A program made the position numbers and the translations under genes. Source: Apus apus (Eukaryota > Chordata > Aves > Apodiformes > Apodidae). Taken from it: a stretch of DNA of 64,000 nt. Below are positions 35,305 to 47,499 of this stretch, piece by piece (within the stretch, counting starts at the first letter, position 1; every line of letters starts with the position of its first letter). The stretch lies in the NCBI RefSeq assembly GCF_020740795.1, contig NC_067304.1, positions 5,880,056-5,944,055 of the forward strand, read 5' to 3'. The notes beneath the pieces are model-generated. The model searched no databases. It was given only the letters and a program-made list of their open reading frames with translations, and was not told the DNA's origin.

Positions 35305-38289
35305 CTGCTGGCTTGGCCCTCCCAGCCCTTGACTAGAAGACACGAGGTGGCTCCTCCACGGCCGCTCCCGCAGCAGCCCCAGCTCAAGCATCCCTGGTGT
35401 TTTCCTTGGGTGGTACCAATGTCAAAGGCTACGAGCCAACCCCTTTCCTGGCACGTCACAGTGGTCCAGGGGGGAACAAGGAGCCCGTTGTGCTGCGGGG
35501 GGGACACTGCAGCCCCTGGCAGCATTCCCGGGCACAGCTCGGCCGGCGGGGAGGCAGCTGCTCCCGGCGCCACCGCCCCAGCAACAAAGGACAAATTCAC
35601 GGGGCCAAGAGCAGCTCCGTGGGCTCACACTGGGGCTTTATGGAGCTGGAGGAGGCAGCACTGGGCAGCATCTCCCCTTGGCAGTGGGGCACGGCCACCT
35701 TGTGCTGAACGGGGCCACCTTTGCTGCAGGATGCTGCCCGAGGCTCCTGGAGTTAATTTCCGTGGAGCTCTGGTTTGCAGCCAAGAAACCTGAGAAACCT
35801 CTGGGTGCCCTTCAGGACGACCCCACGGAGCAACAGCCAGAGCTCAGCTCCTCGCCACACAATCGAAGTTAAAAATAATTCCTCCTTTTTTCCCCACAAA
35901 TGTTTTAAATGTGAATCAAGCTTTTTGCAAGGCGTGTTGAGAGCAAGGTGATGGAGCTCAGTGAAAGCAAGCAGGGTTGCAGCTCTGCTGCCCTTTCCCT
36001 CCCAGGTTGCTAACATCAGGGGACAAGCTGATTTCCAAGATGTTAGACCTGTACTCAGCCTTCCCCAGGTGGGTGTGTGGATGTGAGAGTTTGGGGGCCA
36101 CGAACACCCTGTGTCACACGACCTTTTCCATGCAGCTTTGGAAAGAAGCCGTGTCGAGCTGCTGTGTCAGTGTGGCTTCCCATTCACAGGAGAACTCATT
36201 TGATTTGAAGCAGTTTATGTTATTAATTATGGCTGCTCAGGTGCCCTGCGTGTTAATCCTTTATGATAAATGATGTTTGAAATGAGGGGGACCCGACACC
36301 GGGGGCCTCAGGCTCTGGTCACAGTTGATCTGCAGAACAGGGATGGGCCCAGCACAGCCACGGGTGTGAGGAGCAAAGGGCAGAGGTTGCACCTTGCTAA
36401 GCAGCAGCTAAAGCTGTGACAGAGTCGGCCCAGAATGTGACAGCAAGGACAACCCGAGCTGGAGCATCTCTCTGTCCCATGGTGAGGCCACTACCCTCCT
36501 GCCCCTCAGTTTCTGTCCTGTAAGGTGCACCCTGGCCCATGGCTCTGGGTGCTGCCTCGTGCAGAAATACCAGAAATCTGGCAAGAAAACCTAAACAGTG
36601 GACAAAAGCCTCCTGTTTCCTGAGGTGCCATTGGAAACATACACCAATTTCAATGGAAGTGAGAGAAACATCCATTTTCTGCAGGACTTAAGCACAGGGA
36701 GGTACATACTTGTCCTGTCAGTCAGTGTATCACAGGCTCTGACTGGGCAGACAGTAATACATGTTTTTCTGGGCTCGGAGTGAAGTTTTCTGATCTAAAC
36801 CCAGCCAGGTTTTGGGTGTCAGAATGAGAGCACAAAGCAGAGAAGCTGCTCTTGGGGTTGGTACTCACTGCAGCATGGGCATGTGCACCTCAGGCAGGCT
36901 GCAGGTTTGGTGTGTCACACTGGGGTGTCTGTCACAGCTGGCCCGTCCCACTGCAGGTTTCACACCAGGTTTTGCAGGAGCAGGACCTGGATTTGCTGCA
37001 CTCCTGAGCTCAGGGTGTTCCCCTTTATTCAATACATGATGTGGGGCTTGATTAACAGCTGGCAGGCAGCTTTTGGCCCTCTGCTTCTGAAACAATCAGT
37101 GTTGGGGCTTGACCGAGAGGGATTCAGTGTGAGATAAGCTTCCCAGAGCGGGGCCAGGGCTGAAGTAATAACTGAGTAAGTGTGAGGTGGTGAATAAGAC
37201 ACGTAAGGATGAGTCAGGGCAGCTGGAGGCAAAGCTGCTGCCTTTGGGAGGAGGGAAAAGGCTCCTCAGAGTCTCCTGCGCTGCAGGACCCAACTCTGGG
37301 AGCTGCCCGAGTGTATTTTCCAGGGAAAAAGCCCCCGGGGCTGTGCTGGGGTCTTGGCTTCAGCCAGGGAGGTTCAGCTCCTGGAGCTGGGGGCTGGGAC
37401 CTGCAGGGTTCCCTGCCTCTGGAAGCCATGGATTTATTTGTCGTGTTATGTGAGTTGTAGGTTCCTGACAGGCTTGGGGGTGTTGCTGTTGCCCCCTCAC
37501 TTCTGTTGGATTTCCCATTTCCTTTAATGTTTTATCCATTTGTTTGGTTGCTGCTCTCGGTGGAGATGGCTCTATGGGAAGCAGAAGAAATCAAGTGTTT
37601 ATTTTTAGCATCTGCAAAGAGTTCAACCCAAGGCAAATACAATTACTTCAGGTTGCATGCAGGCTTCTGAGAAGCAAAGGAGAAATATTTCCTAAATAGC
37701 CAATGCCCTAAAAACCACTGCCAGTGAAGTCACTGTGCAATGAGAGCATCACTTAACCATCTGAGGAGTGTATTTGGCTCCAGGGGGGTGGGAGGTGGTG
37801 CTGGCTGCCCCCTCCAGGTCCCCGGGGCTGCACTGAGCCTCGTGTGCCCCAGCCCAGGACATCCCTGTCCCACCCTGTCCCCTTGCACAGGGGAGCTGAG
37901 CAGCTGCTGCTCCTGGCAAAGCTCTTCCAGCCTGTCTCTATCCTCTGGGGTATTTTTCTGCTTGAAGGGGCCTCCTGGATGATATTCCTGGACCAGTTTC
38001 AGGGCGTTCAGTGCCCTAAGCTTCCGCTGGGTTGATTCTGGAGACCTAGTAGCTGGGGAAGAGAAGAGCTGGGAGAGCAGCTCCTCGGTTGAAAGCTCTC
38101 ACTCTGTAATTATGCTGAACAAGAGACTCTGAGCTCAATCTCTGTTTCTCTTGCTCTGCCTGAGCGAGCACAAAGAGGAGAAAAGGACTGAACCAGACAA
38201 TTAAAACAAGCAATAAAATTGCACAGTGAGGTCTGTGGAATGATTTTTCCTTGACACGCTCGCCCCCAACAAGTGCCACATGCCCTGGG

Positions 38290-38297
38290 TATAAATA
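38290..38297 (+). promoter_or_regulatory. TATA-box or MEF2-like element beside an E-box
   Basis: TATAAATA followed at once by GCAGCTG, an E-box core (CAGCTG), about 150 bases left of the orphan CpG island. It could be a TATA box for a + strand transcript or a MEF2/E-box pair of an enhancer. There is sequence evidence only. Confidence 0.35.
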
Positions 38298-38449
38298 GCA
38301 GCTGTCCAGACTTGCTTAATCATCCCATTGTTGCTTTATAATATTAATTAAACATTCCTCTGGGATTGTTCGCATCCTAATTAAGTCGGGAACTTACAAA
38401 AGACAGTGAAGAAACCGAACAAGTGTGTGCTGGGGGCTGCACAAGCCCG

Positions 38450-39120
38450 GCTTTGCTGAGCCCTCAGAGCTCCGGGCTCAGGCTGCGGGGGCTGTGACCG
38501 CGGTCGGGGGGTCAGGGCAGCGGGAACGGTCACCGGCGGCGGGGGCTGCGGGATGAACGCTCCTCGGGGAGCTCGGTGCTGCAGGAGTGTCCGGAGGGAG
38601 CGCTGCGGGAAGGGTCGAGCTTCTCCCCCAGCCAGCGAGACCCGGCGGATCGTCCCTGGCAGAGCCCCCCGTGTCCCGGGGACAGTGAATCCGCAGCTGC
38701 TCTGCCAGGGGGAGCGGGGGACAAAGAGCCGCGTCCAGCCCCCCCCGCGGGGCAGCTGGGGCCGGGGCTGCGGCATCAACACCTCCCGCAAAAGCGGGAA
38801 TGCTGGAAATCCCGGAATCCCAGCCCGGGGGGGGGGGGAGCGGTGCGGGGGCGGCCTGGGGTGGGTCCCCATCGGCACCCACGGGTGATGATGGCTGGTC
38901 GTGGTGCGAGCCCAGCTCCCCTGGCAGCTCCTGTGCTGGGGGAGAAACTGGCCCGGGCAGGGAAACCTTCCCCAGGGGAACGGGCAGGGAAGGAGCCTCC
39001 AGGGCCCGTCCCCGGCGGGACCGGGGCTGGTCCTGCCCAGCCTCCCCCTCCATGGGCCGAGGAAGACTCCGAGCACATTGTTCCCAACGCAGACTCATGC
39101 ACCCTGCAGGGACGCGCTGT
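38450..39120. promoter_or_regulatory. Orphan CpG island between RAP1A and INKA2
   Basis: About 670 bases are strongly GC-rich with many CpG pairs. They include CCGGCGGCGGGGG-type stretches and a 12-G run at 38827-38838. The nearest known gene ends are more than 5 kb away. It is flanked tightly on both sides by AT-rich DNA with TAATTA-type homeodomain sites (38,340-38,390 and 39,120-39,200). The long frames across it on both strands show no protein family. It may be an unannotated promoter, for example of a non-coding RNA, or a developmental enhancer of the CpG-island type. Confidence 0.5.
38827..38838. repeat. G12 homopolymer
   Basis: Run of twelve G within the orphan CpG island. It is prone to quadruplex formation and to assembly or length error. 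Confidence 0.85.
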
Positions 39121-42100
39121 GAATTACTTCCCAAATTATGTGAGTAATTAAAATCAATGAGAGAGTATCCTGTTAAATAACGTAATTAGATGAGCGTAGC
39201 GAGCAAGATGAGCGCAATAGCGTTTTTGTTCTCCTGCCTGGAGACAGCTTTTAACCCTTTCCCTCTTGTCTGTTCCCTGGGAAAGGCCGGCAGGGCTCCT
39301 GGGCCAGCTGGTGGCTTTGCCATCTCCTGCTCCCGGCGTTTTCCCGCTGCCTGAGCCGGGATGCGGGGCTGGGAAGGAGCAGCAGCGCCAGCTCAGGCTG
39401 GACCCGCAGCCCCGCCCGAAGGGCTCCCTGTGCAAACCCAGTCAAAGGCACTGGAGGTTTAAGACCTTGTCTTAATTCCAGAGGAACGGAAAGAGCTCAG
39501 GAACCCAACTGCTAAGAGTAATTTTTGTTCTATTTCTGCCTGTTTCAAGGCAGGGAGTGAAGCCTCAGACCATTAAGAGACACACGTGGGTGGATCTTTC
39601 GTTCTGCATGGAGGGTTATTAGGGGCTCTGATAAGGGTAAAGGCATCTGGCCAGATGGCTCTCATTGCAGGGCTGGGATCTAAATAATTAATTTATAGTA
39701 TCGTGTTCTGACTTTGCTGTCTCCCAGAGGAAGTGCTGGAAAGTCCTTAACTTGGTGCTTTTCTCTCTTTTCTCCCCCAGCTGTGACGCCCAGAGATGTG
39801 AGTCTAAACATTCTGTTTTATTTTAAGCTTTGCTTGTGGTTTTCCAAGGTAGTGAATTGTTGCAAAGATGTGTCATATCTAATTACACCTGTCACATTAA
39901 ATCATATCATGGCAAAAACCTGAACCCCTGCTGGGAACACAATCCCCTCTGGTGGAGACTGGGGGACATTTACCTTTGACACGCTGTGGGAGTGACAGGT
40001 TGTTCCAGAAGAGATTTACATGTGCACACAAAGGGCCTGAGCACACCCTCATCCAGCCCTCGCCAAGTCCCTCCTGAGCAGAGGAAAAGGAGGAAGGAGG
40101 AATCACCCACCTGCTGTTTGTAAGAAACTGCAGGTTTTGCTGTTTTCCAGGCAGGGTAAGAGGGTCTTATCCTGTCCATTGTGGAGTGATTTAGAGGTCC
40201 CACAAAAGCTCAGCAGCAGGAGGACTTTTGCTCGACTTCGCCTGGCAATACATCTTATCTCCAGTGAATTTCCCAAGGCTCTGTTTGTGGCTGCAAGTGG
40301 AGTGTTTGTTCCCATCCATCTCAGGAGACGCCTTAAAAAGGCAAATGACAAACACATTCTGTGAAAGGCTCTGATCCTCGTGCTAACAGCATTGCTGGCA
40401 CCAGTGGAGAGTCTGAAACCCAGGTGAGCAGTAAATAGAAAGATCACCTCTTGAATTCTGTCAAATCCAGAGGACCTGATCCCTCCTTTTCCCAAGCAGA
40501 GCTCAATTCAGGGCACAGGAAACTCAGGACAAAGCCGCCCAGGAGCAGTTTCCACCCCATTAGCATGAGCACATGCAGATCAGGCAGCTGCTGTGCCAGG
40601 CCTGGCCGGCTGCCTCTGGCTGCAAACCCTCTGTAATTGGTCTGGAAAGGAATGAACAGACAAGGAAGGGGAATTCTGTAGCAGGGACTGGGAAGAGCTG
40701 CAGCCAAGGGACCCCAGGATGGGACTGAACACGAGCAGCCCCCTTGGAGCCTGCGGGGTTATGGACCATGGTCCTGAGGAGGGAACACACTGGGCTCTGC
40801 AGGGATGGTGGTGGTTGTGGCTCCAGGGACCCGAGCTGCTCCTTTTGCCCTGGCAGGGGTGAGGGGGAGACTGGGTCCCCCAGGTTCCCAGAACATTTTT
40901 TCTGGCTGCCTTGGCTGCCCACGCTGGCTAATGGGAGAGATGTTGGTCTGGATGTGGTCAGCAAAGGTGCTGGGCACACTGACGTGCTCTGAGACCTTGT
41001 TGGCTGCCACCACAGCCTCTGCCCACGCTGCTGCCAGAGCTGCTGCTGGGACACTGTGCCACCCAGGGCCTAACTCCCTGCTGACCTTCCAAAGGGACCT
41101 GCAAAGGTCCTGCTCCCTGCCAGACACCTGCTCAGTCCTTTGAGGAACTTTTTCAGCCCCACAGAGCACAGAGAATGGAGGTTGGAGGGGGGGGCCTGGG
41201 GTGACACTTCAATTATCCTCAGGGGACAAAGGGAGGTTGGTCTTAGCAGGTGCACTTCAGAATAAAGCAACTTCTTCATCAGGCAATGGCTTGTCCCATC
41301 CCAGGGCCTCCCCTTGGTGTTCCTTTGGAGGTGACAGCCCCTCTGGTCCCACCCGCCAGGCTGGGCTGTCACAGCTGAGCAGAGAGGGACTCGTTAGCCC
41401 CACAGGCTGTCACCTTCCTTATCTCTAGGTTGGAAATGTCACACACACACCAGCCCGATGTGGTGGATGCGTCAGAGCCCCCTGGGAAGGTCCAGCCTGA
41501 ATTGCTGGTTTAGTCTGTTAATGAGGGAGCAGGATCATCCTCCTCACTCCTGAGACCCCCCCCAGCCCAGGGCTGTGGTGCTGGAGCAGGCACAGACACG
41601 GGTGGAAAAGCTGGCATCGAGCAGCCCTGTGCCAGGAGCCCCCAGCTCTGGGCCCTGCCAGGGAGGGCTCTGTGCCCACCAGGACCTGTGCCCACCCCAC
41701 GGGGGGGATGGCACAAGCAGGAGCCCCCGGGGCTGCTCCCCCTGGCTCCCACCCCAGGCTGTGGCCACATCCAGCCCCTTCCCCCCGCACTGGCAAAGGG
41801 CCCGGGTGGGATTTGGTGCCAAGGATGGAGGGAACCTGAGCAGGGACCCCTCTGGCTCCTGGAGCCTGTGTCCTGTGGCTCCAGTGGGAATTCAGTGCTC
41901 ATGTAGAGCCAGTTGGGAAGTGATTTCAGAGCTGACCTCCAGCCCACCCAAGGTCAGCACCGACATGGACGTTTCTGCTTTCTGGGATATTGATTTTCCC
42001 CCCTTCCCCTCCCTACCCAGAGGAAGCTGGGAAATCTGAGCCAGCCCAGAGGCTTTGCTCGAGCTGTTGCTGTAGGAAACACTCCTGAAAAACACACAGA

Positions 42101-43341
42101 TGAGATGAGGCTGGAGAGGGCTGGGACCAGCCCTGGTGTGGAACAGCACGAGGAGGCTGAGATGGCCCCGGGGGGCTGGGCAGGGCTGGGCCAGGGGTGA
42201 CACTGCTCTGGGGATGGGGCCACATCTTGGCCTTGGCTGTGGCCAACTCTTGCAGAAAAATGGGTTTATTTATGCTTTAAAACCAGCAGCTGAGCCTGCC
42301 TGCCAGCTGGAAGGGGTAAGATTTCCTGATTAGAAATGCCACGTGGATACAAATGAACTTGAACAAAAGGGAAGAGAAACAAGCTGCAGCCTCTTTCTGC
42401 AGAGACCAGGATGCTGAGGGAGCGTGGTCCAGGTCTCAGGAACGTTGCTTAAAGAAGTAGAAGAGATTCTGCTGCTGATTGATAATATCAAGAGGGTGAT
42501 TGGGAAGGTGCTGGAGTGACTGAAGCAGTTCTAGGCTCTGCCTGAAATGGATCCTAGTTCAGCAAGGCTGGGACAATTGGCTTCTTCCTTCCAGCCTCAG
42601 TACCAGGGGAATTTGTTAAATTTGCTGTCTCTAGTCAGAAAGGCTTTCAGGTTAGGCAGGCACATGAGCTGAGGTGGTCAGTGGGGATGGAGCTGGGGAC
42701 CATGAGGGAAGGGGAGGGAGGTGTGGGAGGGCTCAGCAGTGGGTCTGGGGCTGCAGATCAGAAACTGGAGCCGTGGGGGCAGCAGGGGCCGGTGCTGCCC
42801 TTCCCTGCCTGAGCCTGAGCAGCCCCATCCCATTGTCAGAAGAATAAGCTGTGAAATAAAGGCTTTTTAATTACAGGCCCATTTGTGAACCTTCTGGAGG
42901 CCATCTGGAGCGGGGGTCAGCGGGAGCCGGGGGGCTGGGCCGGGAGCGGCGCTGGAGCAGCACCTGGTTAATGCCAAGAGCCAAATCCTCTCTGTGCATT
43001 AAGCCAGATCCAACCCCCACCCTCCCCAGCAGTGCTGGATGCTGGGAAGGGCTGGGCTGAGCCAACGCTGGTGTTCAGGTGAAGCCCCCTGCCCTTGCTC
43101 TGGCCTTCCCACACCCCTCGGACAGGGATTTCTAAGGAATCCAAAGGTCTGAGCCCCCTTTGCCATCCCTGCCTTCCACGGGGCAGGATCGTGGGGAAAC
43201 CTCTTGCTGTGACTGTCCTGTGTCTGCTGTTAACTACCAGAGACACCACAGAGCCAGGGACTCATTAAAGACTGTCATTGTGCTAATTAGGTAGGTTTAA
43301 TACTTAATAACAGGGAACTACTTCATGGCAGTTTAGTGTTT

Positions 43342-43412
43342 AAAAAAAAAAAGAAAAAGAAAATAAAAGGGAAATAAAGAAAGAAAATAAGAAAAAAATA
43401 AAAGAGAAAAAG
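43342..43412. repeat. A-rich low-complexity tract
   Basis: About 70 bases almost entirely A with scattered G and a few T. It could be a degenerate poly(A) tail or plain low complexity. No retrotransposon body or processed pseudogene is recognisable on its left side. Confidence 0.8.
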
Positions 43413-45624
43413 CCATTAAAATTCCAGGAAGATCCTTGGAGAAGTGAAATGGTAATTGAAAAATCTTACCTATTAGCAGATCCTGCTCTGGAGATTAAAT
43501 CAGGTAGGATGTCTGACTTGGCTGATATTCTTTATTATTTGAATGCATCTTACAAATGTTTATTAAGTGTTTTTTATTTCCTAAGAACTTAGAGATCAAA
43601 CTTCATTCACCAGCAATTTTCAAGTGGCTGTTTGAAGCCTGGGTCACACCAAATTTGTCACTGAGGACACCCTGGAAAATGTGCAGGGACCCCCCCATGG
43701 GCTCTGGCCCCAAAACTGCCAGCCCTGATCCAGCTCACGGGAGCTGGGGGGGAGTGGGCACAGGCTTGGCAGATGATTTGGGGTGGGGAGGGAACACGTG
43801 GGCAGAGATGAGGCCAAGAGCTGCCCTTTGCACATGAAGCTAGAAACAATCGGGTTTCCTCTGAGCAGGGACAGACAAGGCTGGGACAGAAAGGGTTGGG
43901 TTCAGCAGCTGATCCTGAGCAGCTCCCCAGCGTGACATGCACGGGCAGGATGACCCAGTGCTGCCCATGGGCCAGGGCAGCCGTTGGGAGCCAGAGGGGC
44001 CAGAAGTGCTTGTTCTCAAGAGAAACTTCCCATCAGCTCCCCACGAGACCCCATAGCTGGGGGGGCAGCACCACGACAGCTGCTGGGGGGGATGCAGCAT
44101 GTGAGAGGGGCCACGTGTGCTGTGAAGTGGGTTTGGGTTGAGGTTTGTGCAGCCCGGGGCTGCGGAGCCTCCACAGGGTGCTGGAGGTGCTGGGCTGGGG
44201 GGCACCAGTGAGAGGAAGCAGGGCAAATCCCTGAGGAGCACTTTTCCCACGGAGGGGGTTCCCAATGTGCAGTGCAGGCTCCCGAACCTCCCTGTGTCCT
44301 ACACCAACACTTCCCTTTTGCTGGAGAATACACAGGCTTGGAGAGGTAAGACCTGCAGAAATGCACTTTTCATGTCCCCACCGTGCTCAGCTGGGCCCTC
44401 GCCCCCTGCCCACCCCCAGCACAGCTGAGGGCAATGCTCGGTGACGAGTTTAAAAAAGCCCCTGGTGGGGATTTCAGCTCTTTGCAGCCTCTTCTCATCT
44501 CTCCGTGGGGCTCAAGCCTTCAGCTCGGGCAGGTACGGCCGGGCTGTGCCCCTGGGGAAGGGGGTGCCACAGGGAAATGCCACCTTGGAATGGGTCGCCT
44601 GGGTGTGCCTGGGCAGGGGGGAAGCCCTGGGGTGAGACCACGCTCGCCAGGGGCTGCGGCACGAAAAGCTGCTTCTCTCTCGTGCTGCCACTTGTAAAAA
44701 GCTCCTTCTCCTCTGCTGCCCCTGTGGAAAGGTCAGTGAGAGCTGGGAGGGTGGACTTGCAACAAACAGGACGATGCTGATAAAAGGAGGAAAATGCTTT
44801 AGAAATGGCCTTTTGATGTCCAGAGAATGAAAAAGGGGGTAAACAGCCGGACCAAAAGCCACGAGGAGGAAAAACAAAAAAGCTTGTTTGCAACTCAGGT
44901 TCCTGGAAAAGTGCTGAGCAGAGCACCCAGATGCCAACCCACTTGTCTCCTTGTATGGGCAGAAACAGGGCTTGGCTTGTGCCTATATTTAATTTTCAAG
45001 GGGAAAAAAAAAATCTCCCTCCACGCCTCTGCTCCACTGGCCTCTGTCTTGGGAAGTTGCAACAGGAATAGAATTGCATGTGTTAAAAAAACAACACCAC
45101 TGCTCACAGAAGCCCTTCCTAAACTTGGAGTGAGGGGAGCAGGTTTGTGCAACACAGCCCGGCTGAACGCAGGAGGTGTCTGGTGGCTGCAGCCTGAGGA
45201 GCCCCGGGAGCAGCCCCCCCCTGCTGCCACCACCTGCCCTGGGAGTCACTTCCAGCACGTTCAACTCCTGCAGCAAGTGAGGAGCTGGGGACTGCCCAGG
45301 CCCTTCCCTCAGCAGCCATTTTTCTCCCTCTGCCTTTCCCGTGCTGGGCTGATGGACACCAGAGCGTTGCCCGGGGACGTGCAGGGGCTGCAGTGGGATG
45401 AGCCCCGGGAGCAGCACTGGGAGCCCTGCAGGAGCCTCTCCCCGCCGTGATTTGTAACCTCTCCTGGAATGGAAACGCTCCTGGCTGCTCCCCAGGCTGC
45501 CTGTCCCGCTGGGAACAGGCTGGCACAGCCCGCAGGCTCCCAGTTCAGGCTTCGTGCCTGCTGGGCTTTCACCTGGGAGCAAACCCAGGGGCTGGAGAAG
45601 AGCAGGACTGAGGGGGGAGCCCCC

Positions 45625-46527
45625 CGGCTGAGGCTCAGGACACTTTATTGGTAACTGTCGGAGAGCTGGACATTGAGGAACTCGGTATGTGGAGACGGTT
45701 TGTACACAACAGCGAGAGGAAACAACAACAATCACCGGCTGCTGCAACCTTGTATCCCAGTGCAACACCCGCAATTAACGTTTGCAACACTGTGCCTGGT
45801 GTGACCTGTGGGGAGAAGGGCACGGGGGGAGAAGCAGAACCCGCGGGAGCTGGAGGGTCACAAGCTGCCCTGGAAGGAGCCTTGGATCCTACTGGTTTAA
45901 CTGGCAGGGAAGGAGAGGTGCTGGGACAGGGCAGAGATGCAGCTGAGGGGGGAAAACCCCAGAGCTGCAACACAGCAGGGCTGGGGTTCAACACCCCCAC
46001 AGAGAAGTTGCTCAAGTCTTAGAAATTCAAACTTATTTCTTTCCATTTAAATAACAAGTGCTTCGGGTACAACACTTGATGGCAGGTTTATAACCCAGTG
46101 TTCAGTGCACACAAGCAGGAATAGATTTTTAAAAAAAAAACAACCAACAAACTGTATAGATATCTGCACACTCATACACACACGAGCACCCAGGGAGGTT
46201 TGTGCTGCAGGAGTTTAAGTCGAGGTGACAGACATGCCCACATGGCTGTAGTGAGCCAGGCTCCAGGAGCTGGGCCTCTGGCACAGCTCACCCTAAAGCT
46301 GCTAAAGATCCTGATTATTTTTTAAAATATGTGTCTCCAAAGTCTCTGTAGTTCCCTGGGAAGCACCACTTGCAGGCAACTGAAGCCCACAGCAGGTTTT
46401 GCAGAGGACTCCTCTCTCATCTCTCTCCGTGTTGAGAGCTTGGGAGTCTCCTGAAACAATGTGTGTGGCCTCCAGCTCCTCTCTGGTGTGGAACAAATGC
46501 TGGGCAGAGCAGGGGACACGAACAAAC
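45625..46527 (-). other. INKA2: INKA2 3'UTR
   Basis: About 900 bases from the stop codon to the inferred cleavage site. There is no coding capacity. The extent depends on use of the AATAAA at 45649-45644; a longer 3'UTR is possible. Confidence 0.55.
45644..45649 (-). terminator. INKA2: Likely poly(A) signal of INKA2
   Basis: TTTATT on the + strand is AATAAA on the minus strand, about 880 bases beyond the INKA2 stop and followed on the minus strand by GTGTCC. Cleavage is expected near 45,620-45,635. Confidence 0.55.
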
Positions 46528-47499
46528 TCAGACCCAAACAGCTGTATTGATGTCAAACCCAGACTGGGTGTAGTCTATGGTACTGTGGACTTTCTTGGTG
46601 CCAGTTTTGGGTTTCTCACGACTGCTTTCTGCCTTTGGGCACTGCTCTGCTTTGCTGTGATGGCTCCGGATGTTCCCGTGGAGTGGGAAGTAAAATGTCC
46701 CCTTGAGTTTGTTCATCTTTTTTGGTCTCTTGGAGATTTCTGGCTGTTTGTCTTCAGGAGGAAGCCAGCAGGGTTTCTCCTTAAGTAGCCTGTCTCGGTC
46801 TGGCCGAACACTCCTCAGGAACTTCTTGAAGATGTTGGCTGTGAGGGAGAACTTCCTGCAGAGCTCCTGGGATCTGCTCATGGACAGGGATGCCTCGCTC
46901 TTCTCCCCCTTCTTGTCCAGCTCTGGCAGATCCAACCAGTTCCCAACCAAGTCTGCAAAGATGTTATCCCCCAAGACCAGTGGCTGCCTGTTCCTGCTCT
47001 GGGACATGAGGGATGATGTCCAGTCATGGCCATCGTCACAGCCCGGGCACTCCCAGCACACAGGCTGTCCCCAGGCACTGTCCTGGCTCCGGGGCTCCAG
47101 TCTCCTCGGGTGGATGTGCTCTGCTCTGCTCAACACGGAGGAAGGTCTTCTCGGGTGATAAACCCCCTCCCCGCAGAGGCTCCCGAGGGAGGATGAGGAG
47201 GAGGTGTCTCCAAGGCTGCTGCCCTCTGAGAGCGCAGCGGGAAGGGACAAACCCGGGGGTTTTGGGGCCGTGGGGCTCTGCTCCTCCGCCCACACCCTCC
47301 CCCGCGGCCGCTCGTCCCTCCGGGCTCCGGGCAGATCGCGGCTGCCCTGGCAGCGCTGGAGCTGCTCCCGCCCGGAGCCGCCCGAGATGTCCAGCTGCTC
47401 CAGCGCCGTCTGCACCTGCAGGAGTTTCAGCTCCTGCAGCGCGCCCATCATGCAGTTCATCTGCTCGTGCAGCCCGTCTCCAACCTCCTTCATGGAAAG
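46528..47499 (-). CDS. INKA2: INKA2 exon 2 (residues 13-335)
   Basis: The acceptor on the minus strand is TCCGCAG, ending opposite 47500. The exon begins CTT TCC ATG (residues Leu13, Ser14, Met15) and runs to the TGA stop opposite 46530-46528. It carries all functional blocks of the protein. Met15 (ATG opposite 47493-47491) could serve as the initiator if a different first exon were used. The 5' half is GC- and CpG-rich (about 47,200-47,400). Confidence 0.95.
   Translation of the reverse strand, partial: LSMKEVGDGLHEQMNCMMGALQELKLLQVQTALEQLDISGGSGREQLQRCQGSRDLPGARRDERPRGRVWAEEQSPTAPKPPGLSLPAALSEGSSLGDTSSSSSLGSLCGEGVYHPRRPSSVLSRAEHIHPRRLEPRSQDSAWGQPVCWECPGCDDGHDWTSSLMSQSRNRQPLVLGDNIFADLVGNWLDLPELDKKGEKSEASLSMSRSQELCRKFSLTANIFKKFLRSVRPDRDRLLKEKPCWLPPEDKQPEISKRPKKMNKLKGTFYFPLHGNIRSHHSKAEQCPKAESSREKPKTGTKKVHSTIDYTQSGFDINTAVWV

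Larger units (their letters stand above)
32856..45620. other. Intergenic sequence between convergent RAP1A and INKA2
   Basis: About 12.8 kb with no recognisable protein-coding gene. It is GC-richer than the RAP1A introns and has many stop-poor frames without family resemblance. Contents I can name: an exon-like 44-bp block at 34259-34302, a 21-bp tandem duplication at 35263-35304, paired TAATTA sites near 34,897-34,924, a TATA/MEF2-like site at 38290-38297, an orphan CpG island at 38,450-39,120 with AT-rich flanks, and an A-rich tract at 43342-43412. Confidence 0.7.

Noticed and set aside
35110-35793. 227-codon + strand frame between RAP1A and INKA2
   Set aside because: No family resemblance. 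It includes the 21-bp duplication, and its composition follows local GC content.
38381-39076. 231-codon minus-strand frame in the orphan CpG island
   Set aside because: Low-complexity Pro/Arg-rich sequence with competing frames on both strands. No recognisable domain.
44989-45774. 261-codon minus-strand frame downstream of INKA2
   Set aside because: Overlaps the INKA2 poly(A) signal and lies partly in its 3'UTR. No homology seen.
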